Shown: piece after piece, positions 8,967 to 16,862 of the stretch
Position numbering within the stretch: the stretch's first letter is position 1
How the letters are laid out: every line of letters begins with the position of its first letter
NCBI GenBank assembly: GCA_047626725.1
Contig: JBLHSG010000024.1
Location: forward strand, 1-64,000
DNA from: Ascidiaceihabitans sp034111945
GTDB taxonomy: Bacteria; Pseudomonadota; Alphaproteobacteria; Rhodobacterales; Rhodobacteraceae
DNA: 64,000 nt
Direction of reading: 5' to 3'
Notes under the pieces: model-generated
Told to the model about the DNA's origin: nothing
Database searches by the model: none
Seen by the model: the letters and a program-made list of their open reading frames with translations, nothing else
Program-made: the position numbers and the translations under genes

Positions 8967-9881
8967 CTAGTCGGCATAGGCTTTGCCCGCGGCCATATGC
9001 ACGTTCGATTGTGCGGATGGACCTAAACGATCAGCTTGGGTTTCCAGATTTTGCAACATCTTGAATTCAGGGCTGTCTTCGGTCGTTTTTCGCAAATGGA
9101 TCAGCCGCGACATGGCACCAATTCCGGTGGGCATACGCGATGCGGCCTTGAGCAAATGCGTGACGGCTTCATCCATCTTACCCATCGAGGCCAACGCACT
9201 GCCCAAGTGCATATGCGCCTCCAAAGCCTCGGGGGCCAATTCGATCGCCTTGCGCGCGTGGTGTACGGCTGTGTCGTGGCGCTCTTGCCGGAATAGGGCG
9301 GCGGACAGGTTGATATGGCTGGCCAGATCATTGGTATCGATGGAAAGCGCGCGGTAAAAGACGTCGATGGCCGCGCGGTTCTGATCGATATTGTGCAATG
9401 CAATCCCAAGGTTGCGTTGGGCATCTAGCATCGAGGGTTCCAATGCGACGGCCCTGCGCAGGGCCGGGATCGCCGCGCCATAATCCTGTTTCAAGACGTG
9501 TATCGCACCCAGATTGGTCCAGCCACCAGCGTATTTCGGGGCCAGTTTTGTCGCCTGTTCAAAGTACGGCAATGCCTGATCAATCTTACCGGTCTGCGCG
9601 ATCAATGCGCCCATGTCTGCCAAAAATCCTGCATGCTCGGGGGCCAGATCAATCGCTTGCTGAATCAAGTCCAGCCCTTCGCGCGTTTGTCCCGCCGCAT
9701 GTCGCGCCATGCCTTCCATGTGCACCAGTTCCGGCAGGTCGCCATGTTCCAGTCGCGCGTGTTCCAGCATCTCGATAGCCACCAGATGGCGACCGCCCTG
9801 AAAATGTCGGCGAACGCGTGCCAGCACGTGTCCCACATCCGATGGTTCAGAGGCGAGAAGTGAGCCGTTTGATTGCGACAT
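8967..9881 (-). CDS. TPR-repeat N-terminal half of a split TPR-sulfotransferase
   Basis: 304 residues from ATG 9881 (AAAGGACTCC upstream) to TAG 8969-8967. It is almost entirely tetratricopeptide repeats, for example YFEQATKLAPKYAGGWTNLG, ALRRAVALEPSMLDAQRNLG and HARKAIELAPEALEAHMHLG, spaced about 34 residues. The last helix (MAAGKAYAD) is the point where homologues continue into a sulfotransferase domain. Alone it would be a cytoplasmic repeat scaffold. An earlier in-frame ATG at 9911 exists but lacks a ribosome binding site. The TAG is the oddity; see findings. Confidence 0.85.
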   Translation of the reverse strand: MSQSNGSLLASEPSDVGHVLARVRRHFQGGRHLVAIEMLEHARLEHGDLPELVHMEGMARHAAGQTREGLDLIQQAIDLAPEHAGFLADMGALIAQTGKIDQALPYFEQATKLAPKYAGGWTNLGAIHVLKQDYGAAIPALRRAVALEPSMLDAQRNLGIALHNIDQNRAAIDVFYRALSIDTNDLASHINLSAALFRQERHDTAVHHARKAIELAPEALEAHMHLGSALASMGKMDEAVTHLLKAASRMPTGIGAMSRLIHLRKTTEDSPEFKMLQNLETQADRLGPSAQSNVHMAAGKAYAD

Positions 9882-10095
9882 TTGGAGTCCTTTGAAGATT
9901 GGAAAATCCATACTGGACGCAATCGTTACAAAGACAATCTGTTAAAAATCACCACAACATGTTGCATGAACACACCATCAAATCAACTACAGGTAGTGCT
10001 TTCGCCGCCAATGACGATCGTTGACTTTGCAACTGTTAACCACTTAGGTGATGGAAATAAAGCCAGCAATACCGCGCGCCATCCTGAGAGATAAT

Positions 10096-11292
10096 ATGTC
10101 CGTCACATTTGACTTTTCGAACGTCGCCGCTCCCTCCGAAAATGCGTACAGGTCGCAAGACACAGAGAGGGAAAGCACTGTTTACACGTATTACAGAACC
10201 AACAGCTATTTGGTGAGTACATATGTTTCGTGTTTTAATTATCCGATTTTGCCCTGCGTCACGCATTATAATCGCTCAACGACCTTCCATATCTCGACAA
10301 CTGTTCGACATCGAACAGTGACCAATACGAACTACAATGGCGATGCGCGCATGACGTTTCATTCTGATATCGCGGGCCATGGTTTGGCCGGCGACGCGAT
10401 GCAATTCACGCTATCAACATCGTCTGAATTCTATAACTACACCTTTGACAATTCTGGGGATGCCGTTTTGTTCAATGCTGGGAAAATAATCAATGTTGAC
10501 GTCCAGGCAACCTACGAGATCCAGTTCACCGACGGCTTGGGGGTCAACGGTCTTATCGATCCGAGCATGTCATTTTCAGGGGGCGGGGCGTCGTGGATCA
10601 CCGCAGATGGCTATCAGCAGGCGACACACAATGTTGTGTTTGACGGGACTGTCACGGGTGTACGATTTGTTGTCACACCCTATTACGGAGGCAATGAAAT
10701 AAATTCACTATCAGGGACATTAACCTGCTTTGCGCGCGGCACCGATATCGCCACACCAAACGGAGTGGCCGCGGTCCAAAGCTTGCGAATTGGCGATCCG
10801 GTTTTGACGGCAGATGGCGAAACACGTCTGATCAAATGGATCGGGCGCCAAACGGTCGATACCAAATTCGGCATCCCTGACCGTTTGTGCCCTGTACGCG
10901 TTCGCGCCGGGGCCTTGGGGGATGGTTTGCCCCTGCGCGATCTGGTCGTCACCGCAGACCACGCGCTGTTGCTGGATGGCTATCTGGTCAACGCCAGCGC
11001 GCTTGTGAACGGCGACACAATCCACTTTGATACAATCGCAAACATCGACCGAAAATTCACGGTTTTCCATATCGAAGCAGAGGACCATGCGATCATTCTG
11101 GCTGAAGGTGTCCCTGCGGAAACATACCTGGATGCGGATTCACGACGCGTGTTCGACAACTATGATGAATACGTCGCGCTGTACGGCCAAGAGGACGGCA
11201 ATATCAAAGAAATGCCCAACCTTCGGATATCGTCCGCGCGTCTTTTGCCAACAGCCCTGTCAGATCGATTGTCACGCAAAGTGGCGGCATAA
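10096..11292 (+). CDS. Hint (Hedgehog/intein) domain protein
   Basis: 398 residues. The second half is a Hint_2 domain as found in many Roseobacter secreted proteins: catalytic Cys in CFARGTDIATPNGVAAVQSL, then GDPVLTADGETRLIKWIGRQ, and TADHALLLDGYLVN with the conserved His. The first 215 residues resemble nothing I recognise: Tyr/Asn/Ser/Thr-rich, beta-like, no signal peptide, as in type I-secreted proteins. Self-cleavage at the Cys would release this N-terminal part. The ATG at 10096 was preferred over an upstream one because of the family-like MSVTFDFSN start. Divergent from the TPR-sulfotransferase gene, with a 214-bp gap. Confidence 0.82.
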   Translation: MSVTFDFSNVAAPSENAYRSQDTERESTVYTYYRTNSYLVSTYVSCFNYPILPCVTHYNRSTTFHISTTVRHRTVTNTNYNGDARMTFHSDIAGHGLAGDAMQFTLSTSSEFYNYTFDNSGDAVLFNAGKIINVDVQATYEIQFTDGLGVNGLIDPSMSFSGGGASWITADGYQQATHNVVFDGTVTGVRFVVTPYYGGNEINSLSGTLTCFARGTDIATPNGVAAVQSLRIGDPVLTADGETRLIKWIGRQTVDTKFGIPDRLCPVRVRAGALGDGLPLRDLVVTADHALLLDGYLVNASALVNGDTIHFDTIANIDRKFTVFHIEAEDHAIILAEGVPAETYLDADSRRVFDNYDEYVALYGQEDGNIKEMPNLRISSARLLPTALSDRLSRKVAA

Positions 11293-11341
11293 ACATTGCG
11301 CGTTGATCCAAGGGCCCAAGTCCATAAGCCAAACGCCTGAT

Positions 11342-12082
11342 CTAATCAGGATTGGGTATTTTGAGGTATTCATCCTTTGGTATCTTCACGATGCCTTTGA
11401 TCCCAAGCAGCGATTTGCTGTGATCATCCAGGTCATCAATCGCGCCTTTTACAGCTTTAAAAATAAGATCAGCATCGTTGCCCAGCGCCGTAATCAAAGG
11501 CAGTCCAGGTGTGGGTTCGGTCCAATCGAGAACGCGTAAGTCATTTGCAAATGGCTCGTACATTTCGATGTTGCGCCACGTCACAGCATCAAGGGACGCG
11601 ATGTCGGCATCCCCGGTCGCCACGGCCTGCGCTGAAAGAAGATGCTGTTCAGTGTGCAGGCGGTTTTCGAACCAGAACCCTTCTGGTTTCAGATGCCAAA
11701 ACGGGGCTGCATAGCCCGACTGCGAAAACTTTTGATTATAAGCAAAAACCGCATCTTTGAACGCAGCCATGTCTGTTCGGGTATCATCCGCGCGCACAAC
11801 AATGGCACTGCGATAGTATCCCGCAGGACAGCCCGCCAACCCGTAATCAGGGGTGCCGACAATCTGGACCTTGTCATGTAACCATGTCCGATACGGCATC
11901 CCGCAGGTCTGACTTAGGACCAGTTCGCTATGCTTCCAAACAAAGAATTCCTCGGCGTCTTGGGAAAGGTCCTTTGGGCTATCTATCCCCGCGTCAGATA
12001 AATGTTTGCGGATCAAAGCCCAATAACGGGCATGGGCCTCGTCCAGTTGGGGCCGCTGATACATCATCAAGTTGGCAATCAT
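11342..12082 (-). CDS. PhnD/SsuA-like substrate-binding fold protein without signal peptide
   Basis: 246 residues. Motifs typical of the phosphate/phosphonate-binding PhnD family include LVLSQTCGMPY, the AIVVRADD strand, the region GYAAPFWHLKPEG and GDADIASLDAVTW. No signal peptide or lipobox is visible: the protein starts MIANLMMYQRPQ. Its ATG follows the stop of the TPR gene directly (TAAATG), so the two are translationally linked. A cytoplasmic binding protein or ligand-sensing domain is more likely than a transporter component, since no permease or ATPase is nearby. Ligand unknown. Confidence 0.78.
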   Translation of the reverse strand: MIANLMMYQRPQLDEAHARYWALIRKHLSDAGIDSPKDLSQDAEEFFVWKHSELVLSQTCGMPYRTWLHDKVQIVGTPDYGLAGCPAGYYRSAIVVRADDTRTDMAAFKDAVFAYNQKFSQSGYAAPFWHLKPEGFWFENRLHTEQHLLSAQAVATGDADIASLDAVTWRNIEMYEPFANDLRVLDWTEPTPGLPLITALGNDADLIFKAVKGAIDDLDDHSKSLLGIKGIVKIPKDEYLKIPNPD

Positions 12083-13759
12083 TTAATCATTCCTTTCTAG
12101 GGCCACAGCACGGCACAAACATGATGACGTCACCGACCCATCTGTTTTGGTCAGTGCGATGCGAAGTTGGTCTTCAAATGTGGCGCGTTCTATCGTTTCA
12201 TCACGCCGGCGCAGGCATTCGACCAAACCATGCAGCGCCCAGACGTTGCGCGGATGCTGCGCACAACGTTGCAGTTTGCCGTTCAGACCCAGATCGGTGC
12301 GGTACACATCTTCGGCTTCCTCGAAATGCCCTTGTTCCGCCAACAGTGCGGCCAGTGCATGGCGCGGTGGGTGCATCCAAGCCCAAGGTTCCGTGTACTC
12401 AAGGTTATCATCGCGCCGCACGCTTTCGCGCAGGCTCTCAAACCCTAATGCATGATTGCCTTTGTGGTATTCCAGTTCGCCGTTCAACATCATTTCACCA
12501 ACAGCCAGCGTCGCACGCGCGGTGTTGTTAAAGAATTTCCGGTTGTGGGGAATACGCTCAACCGCCGCGTAGAAACGACTGCGTTCTTCCTCTGCCGCAT
12601 CAAAATTCTTCAGGGCTGCATGTGCCACGCCCTTGGCGTAATGATGCATCGCGGTGGACACACAATAAAGCACGGGATCATCAGGCATCGGCACATCGAC
12701 AATATCCTGCCAGCGGCCGAACCGCACCAGAACGTGCATTTTCATGGAGTAATAGCCCTCCATCGTGATCGCGAGCTGTGGGCGGCCTTTGACGCTGAGC
12801 ACCTCTTTGGACAGGGTGGCGCACATCTGCTCGGCGGCGGCCATCGCTGGTTTGAACTGCCCCAGGTACATGCAGGCATACATCATCAGATGCAGGTCAT
12901 GGCAGCGCGCTGTTGTGTAGAAATTAAAAGCGCCCGCGTAATCGACGTACATGTCATCAGCGCGGATCGCCTTTGCGCTGGCGATCTTGGCCTTTTCGTA
13001 TTCACCGCACAGAACATAGGTATGCCCCGGCATGTGGTTCATGTGGCCAGCATCGGGGCAAAGTTCGGCCAAACGATCGGCGGACCGCATCGCGCGTTCG
13101 GGATCATCCGACATTTCGGTTGCATGGATGTGTAAATGCAGGATCGCAGGATGCGGACGCGCCTGTGCGGCATCTGCCATTGCGATAGAACGTTCGATCA
13201 CCTCCAACGCCTCAAGAACGTCTGACCCCGTTGCAGGAACGCCGCGTTTTACATCCCACAACTGCCAGGCCGTACGTGTCATCATCGCTTCGGCAAACAG
13301 CGCAGCGATGTCATGGTCATCCGGGTTTGCAGCATAAAGCACACGCATCGCATCCGCGTAATCGTCATCCCAGCGGTCAAGTATTGCACCCTCAACGCCA
13401 TGCGGTTCCTGAAACCGCCTCGACAGGGCCTCAACCAGCGCGTTTTCTACTTTGCTTGCGCTGTGGGCAAAATGTCGGGCCTGCCCGATGTGATAATGGG
13501 CTGTTTTCGTGGCACTGTCAGCCTCGGCCGGACTGAATTGTCGCCAAACATTATTGTAAAACGGGCCGCTGCCATAGGCGATGCCCCAATGCGCCATCAC
13601 ACATGCAGGGTCGCTTTCCAAAGCGCGGTGAAAACACTTTACGCCCTCTTCGTGATTGAAACCGTAACACCAGTTCAGCCCCAAATTGAACCACCGCTGC
13701 GCCTCCGCAGTTGTCGTCGAGACCTGTCTTTCGTGATCTCCCAGATCAAATCGATCCAT
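12083..13759 (-). CDS. Large tetratricopeptide-repeat protein
   Basis: 558 residues. It is made of degenerate TPR helices from about residue 20 to the end, e.g. WFNLGLNWCYGFNHEEGVKC near the N-terminus, and has a His/Met-rich core (LCPDAGHMNHMPGHTYV, HLHIHATEMS). No signal peptide, so cytoplasmic. Homologues are annotated only as TPR proteins; the conserved HMPGHTY-type block around residue 240 suggests a shared ligand or metal site, but this is inference. It is the first gene of a two-gene operon with the PhnD-like gene. Confidence 0.85.
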   Translation of the reverse strand: MDRFDLGDHERQVSTTTAEAQRWFNLGLNWCYGFNHEEGVKCFHRALESDPACVMAHWGIAYGSGPFYNNVWRQFSPAEADSATKTAHYHIGQARHFAHSASKVENALVEALSRRFQEPHGVEGAILDRWDDDYADAMRVLYAANPDDHDIAALFAEAMMTRTAWQLWDVKRGVPATGSDVLEALEVIERSIAMADAAQARPHPAILHLHIHATEMSDDPERAMRSADRLAELCPDAGHMNHMPGHTYVLCGEYEKAKIASAKAIRADDMYVDYAGAFNFYTTARCHDLHLMMYACMYLGQFKPAMAAAEQMCATLSKEVLSVKGRPQLAITMEGYYSMKMHVLVRFGRWQDIVDVPMPDDPVLYCVSTAMHHYAKGVAHAALKNFDAAEEERSRFYAAVERIPHNRKFFNNTARATLAVGEMMLNGELEYHKGNHALGFESLRESVRRDDNLEYTEPWAWMHPPRHALAALLAEQGHFEEAEDVYRTDLGLNGKLQRCAQHPRNVWALHGLVECLRRRDETIERATFEDQLRIALTKTDGSVTSSCLCRAVALERND

Positions 13760-13839
13760 TGTATTTCCAACTGCATGTGCACCCTATTCTTTTAATAAAG
13801 AGCACTTTCTTAGAGGTAAATTGCGAATTCAGTTCGATG

Positions 13840-14244
13840 CTATTTTCGCTCACATGTGGCCGGTGTCGTAAAAAGCCCGGAGGCCATAATCGTCGCTGAC
13901 TGCGATCTTGTGTCGATGATGATTGCAACATCCACGATGAAATTTGAAGCATCGCCGCGTTCCAAAGCAAGCCCGTGGAATGACACAAACGGGCCTGACG
14001 AAACGGTCGCGCCTGTGGGTCCTGTCCAGCAACCAGAGTACGCACACCAGCTAATCGCATCGCGGCTGACGTCGATGCTCATCGGTGTGTGCGCGTCGGC
14101 AAGTGTGCATTTCCCGTCGCCGCAACTGATCTCAAAATAGGCGTTGGTACAGTGCCAATCACCACCTTCATCGGCAGATGCAGCCAATGGTATTGAGGCC
14201 GCGAATGGCAGGGTGAAACGTAACACCTTGGTCAAAAAACGCAT
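13840..14244 (-). CDS. Secreted hypothetical protein, cysteine-containing
   Basis: 134 residues with an N-terminal signal peptide (LRFTLPFAASIPLAASA, cleavage near residue 24). The mature part has six cysteines (WHCTN, SCGDGKC, WCAYSGC, ATCERK), suggesting disulfides in the periplasm, and a beta-rich composition (SIDVSRDAISWC). I do not recognise the family. The gene stands alone behind the TPR/PhnD-like operon, on the same strand, with an 80-bp gap. Function unknown. Confidence 0.65.
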   Translation of the reverse strand: MRFLTKVLRFTLPFAASIPLAASADEGGDWHCTNAYFEISCGDGKCTLADAHTPMSIDVSRDAISWCAYSGCWTGPTGATVSSGPFVSFHGLALERGDASNFIVDVAIIIDTRSQSATIMASGLFTTPATCERK

Positions 14245-14664
14245 ATTTTATCCCTTAATTATGCCCGCAATTGCACAACACTATCGCGACTAAAATACAT
14301 CCAAGACATAGTCAGATTACATCCAGCACGCGCCGCCATTTTCGAGTATGCGCGAAGAAAAGATTAGCAGTGTAACAGTCGACAACAAAGCCACCATTTG
14401 CCCGTCCCTAAATTCCGCAACTGTGGTGCACGCTGCCTACCCACACAGTCCGTTTACATGTTCAGGACGTCTTGTTGATCGACGGTTTCAGGCCATCAAA
14501 GCCGCACTTCGCACGTGCCATTGCATAGCCGTGGGCGCACACAGGCCCAGCAACGCCACACCCAATTTTACCTTGATTTTTATATGGTTAGCTGCCAGCG
14601 GTTATGGCCAAATGGGCGCGCGCCGCCAAACGCGCAGATGCGCATAACTGAAAGTAACCAGAGC
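14245..14664. other. Gene-free stretch, divergent intergenic region
   Basis: About 420 bp between the divergently transcribed secreted protein and the DUF6159-like gene. Open frames inside it lack ribosome binding sites and family-like sequence. CTTGATTTTTATATGG near 14573 could hold a promoter of the following gene, but it is weak. Nothing else seen. Confidence 0.5.
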
Positions 14665-15576
14665 ATGCTCGAAAAACTAAAAACCGCTTGGCGACTGATG
14701 GTTATTTGCTGGCGGGTTTTGATGCTCGACAAAGAACTGCTGATTTTCCCGATCCTCAGCGTTGTATCATTGGCCTTAAGCTTGGGTTTCGTGGTCTGGC
14801 CGGTCTACCTCGCGGGGCATCTTGATACGCTTATCGGATGGTTCAGTGACGATCCTGAGGCGGCAAATAATCTGACGATGATCGTTGTCACGTACCTTTG
14901 CTATGTGTTCACGACCTTTGTTTTGGTCTTTTTCAACACGGCCCTGATTGCGTGCGCACGTATCCGGTTTGCGGGTGGTGATCCTACGGTCGCCGACGGT
15001 TTGCGCGCAGCGGCGTCACGGTTACCGCTGGTGTTTTTCTGGGCCGTTGTGACCGCGACAGTCGGCTTCATTCTGCAAAAAGCCTCCGAAAAAGCAGGCG
15101 GATTGGCGAGCATCATTTTCGGATTTCTAGGGGGCGCATGGACCATCGCTGCGTTTTTCGTGGTGCCCGTTTTGGTCGCTGACCGCGTCGGCCCGTTTAA
15201 GGCGTTAAAAACGTCTGCGTCACTCATTCGCAAAACATGGGGTGAGGCTTTGGTCGCAAACGTCGGGTTTTCTGCCATCTCTGTCGTGGCGATTATCCCG
15301 GCGCTTGTTTTGATAACAATTGGCGCGATGCTGTTCGAAGGTATCCCCGCACTTGCCATCACACTGATTGTTTTTGCAGTGTTTGTCATCGCGACAACTG
15401 CTTTGGTGGTTAGCACGTTGGACGCGATCTTGACCTCGGCACTTTATGTCTATGCCGTGGATGGAAAATTGCCCGACCATTTTGACGGGGCTGATCTGGA
15501 ACACGCCTTTGGCCCGCATGAGCCCGAAACCACCCAACATGTTCCCGACTTCGATGATCATCACGGTGGCAATTGA
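14665..15576 (+). CDS. Multi-spanning membrane protein, DUF6159-like
   Basis: 303 residues with about six membrane helices. The start MLEKLKTAWRLMVICWRVLM and LDKELLIFPILSVV (dominant first helix) match the DUF6159 pattern, where a conserved KELLxFP follows an amphipathic segment. The C-terminus is hydrophilic and His/Asp-rich (DDHHGGN). Start at 14665 was taken because the upstream in-frame extension is not membrane-protein-like; MRITESNQSM at 14638 is an alternative. Function unknown; possible role in membrane organisation is only inference. Confidence 0.75.
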   Translation: MLEKLKTAWRLMVICWRVLMLDKELLIFPILSVVSLALSLGFVVWPVYLAGHLDTLIGWFSDDPEAANNLTMIVVTYLCYVFTTFVLVFFNTALIACARIRFAGGDPTVADGLRAAASRLPLVFFWAVVTATVGFILQKASEKAGGLASIIFGFLGGAWTIAAFFVVPVLVADRVGPFKALKTSASLIRKTWGEALVANVGFSAISVVAIIPALVLITIGAMLFEGIPALAITLIVFAVFVIATTALVVSTLDAILTSALYVYAVDGKLPDHFDGADLEHAFGPHEPETTQHVPDFDDHHGGN

Positions 15577-15644
15577 TTAGGTTTTGGGACGGACACAATG
15601 GAAAAGCCGGGCTATGAATACGGCTCGACGTCGTGGTTTGCAGA

Positions 15645-16240
15645 TCAGCTTTTGACGAACGCCAATAAATCAGGATGCACAATACCGGGATGCGCTGCGA
15701 AAAACCCGTGCGACAGATCCGAATAGGTTTTCAGTGTCCCCTTCGACACGAGATTGATCGCAAGTTCTGCGGAATTTGCAATCGGCACAATCTGGTCGTC
15801 TTTCCCGTGCAAAACCAGCACAGGTATGGTCAACGATTTGAGGTCATCGGAAAAATCTGTTTCGGAAAACGCCCCGATGCAATCGTAATGCGCCTGTGCA
15901 CCACCTATCATGCTCTGACGCCACCAGTCGTTGATCATCCCCTGCTTGACGTCAGCGCCATCACGATTGAAGCCGTCAGGATTGGCCACGGTCTGCAACA
16001 TGATCGGGGGCACAGCGCCAAGCAAGGCGGCCTTTGCGATACGACCATTTTCAGCGCGGGCAGCGTAACGTGCGACTTCGCCGCCACCAGTCGAATGGCC
16101 GATGTGAACCGCATTTTGTAGATCTAGTTGGCCACGAATTCAACGCCATCCTGCGCATATCTGTTCATATCGTTACCAGTATCAGTCAGGTCGGACCGTC
16201 CGTGGCCACGTCGATCATGCGCGATCACACGATATCCGGC
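15645..16240 (-). pseudogene. Relic of a chloroperoxidase-type alpha/beta hydrolase (5' truncated and frameshifted)
   Basis: Directly after the GST stop codon the minus strand reads GYRVIAHDRRGHGRSDL, the classic segment about 50 residues into non-heme chloroperoxidase-like hydrolases. The frame then shifts between 16131 and 16155, and the second frame continues with LDLQNAVHIGHSTGGGEVAR through to FVKS and the stop at 15645. Nucleophile (GHSTGG), acid (HGKDDQIVP) and His (SHGFF) are all still present, but the first 50 residues are missing and no single frame covers the gene. A deletion joined it to the end of the GST gene. From 16025 a 126-residue fragment is still open. Confidence 0.82.
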
Positions 16241-16858
16241 CTAAAAAATTGAACTGTCCCCAAAGAACGCGCGGGCTTTTAGTGTCGCTGGTTTGCTCCT
16301 GATCCGGTCAAGCCAACCCAATAGGTGTTCTGCATTTTCCAGCGAAAGACCAAGATGATCGTGAATGTGCAGCCATGGGAAAAGCGCAATATCCGCAATG
16401 CTGTAGGTGTCGCCGCAGATGTATTGTTTGCCGGATAACTGGTCGTTCAAATAGTCGATTGTACGGTTTGCGATTGCGCGGTGGTTGGCCAAAGCCTCTG
16501 GATTGGGTGTTTTTGCAAAACGCGACCAGTGTTCGATCTGTCCAAAATGCGGCCCTTGAGTCGACGCTTGATAAAAGAGCCACGCGATCACTTCGTCGTG
16601 CTGTTTCACCTCATTCTCCAGCCCCCATCCGGTTTTTTGGGCCAAGCTAAGCAGGATCGAATTGGATTCGGTTTGATGCCGGTTTCCATCAAAAAGCACG
16701 GGCACTTTTCCCGCAGAATTGATCGCGAGGAAGTCCGGTTTGTGTTGCTCACCCGCTCGAATATTGATCGGAATAAATTCGAATTCTAGTTCTGTTTCCA
16801 AAAGGAAAATCAACACCTTGAGGGTGTTAATGGTGTCGAATCCATACAGTTTTATCAT
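16241..16858 (-). CDS. Glutathione S-transferase family protein
   Basis: 205 residues: N-terminal thioredoxin-like domain (MIKLYGFDTINTLKVLIFL, GKVPVL with the cis-Pro, then the TESNSIL glutathione-binding turn) and an all-helical C-domain with YSIADIALFPWL, the N-capping box of GSTs. It is the last gene of the peptide-type ABC transporter operon, 4 bp behind the ATPase gene. The family conjugates or reduces electrophiles with glutathione; here it may process the imported compound. The end of the gene abuts the hydrolase relic, so its last residues could have been altered by the deletion, but length and fold look complete. Confidence 0.9.
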   Translation of the reverse strand: MIKLYGFDTINTLKVLIFLLETELEFEFIPINIRAGEQHKPDFLAINSAGKVPVLFDGNRHQTESNSILLSLAQKTGWGLENEVKQHDEVIAWLFYQASTQGPHFGQIEHWSRFAKTPNPEALANHRAIANRTIDYLNDQLSGKQYICGDTYSIADIALFPWLHIHDHLGLSLENAEHLLGWLDRIRSKPATLKARAFFGDSSIF

Positions 16859-16862
16859 AGTT

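Noticed and set aside
8967..8969. TAG read as pyrrolysine
   Set aside because: The protein is not a methylamine methyltransferase and no pyl genes or tRNA-Pyl are in the window; mutation or sequencing error is simpler.
12452..13135. 227-codon open frame opposite the TPR gene
   Set aside because: Shadow of a strongly supported gene; no domain pattern.
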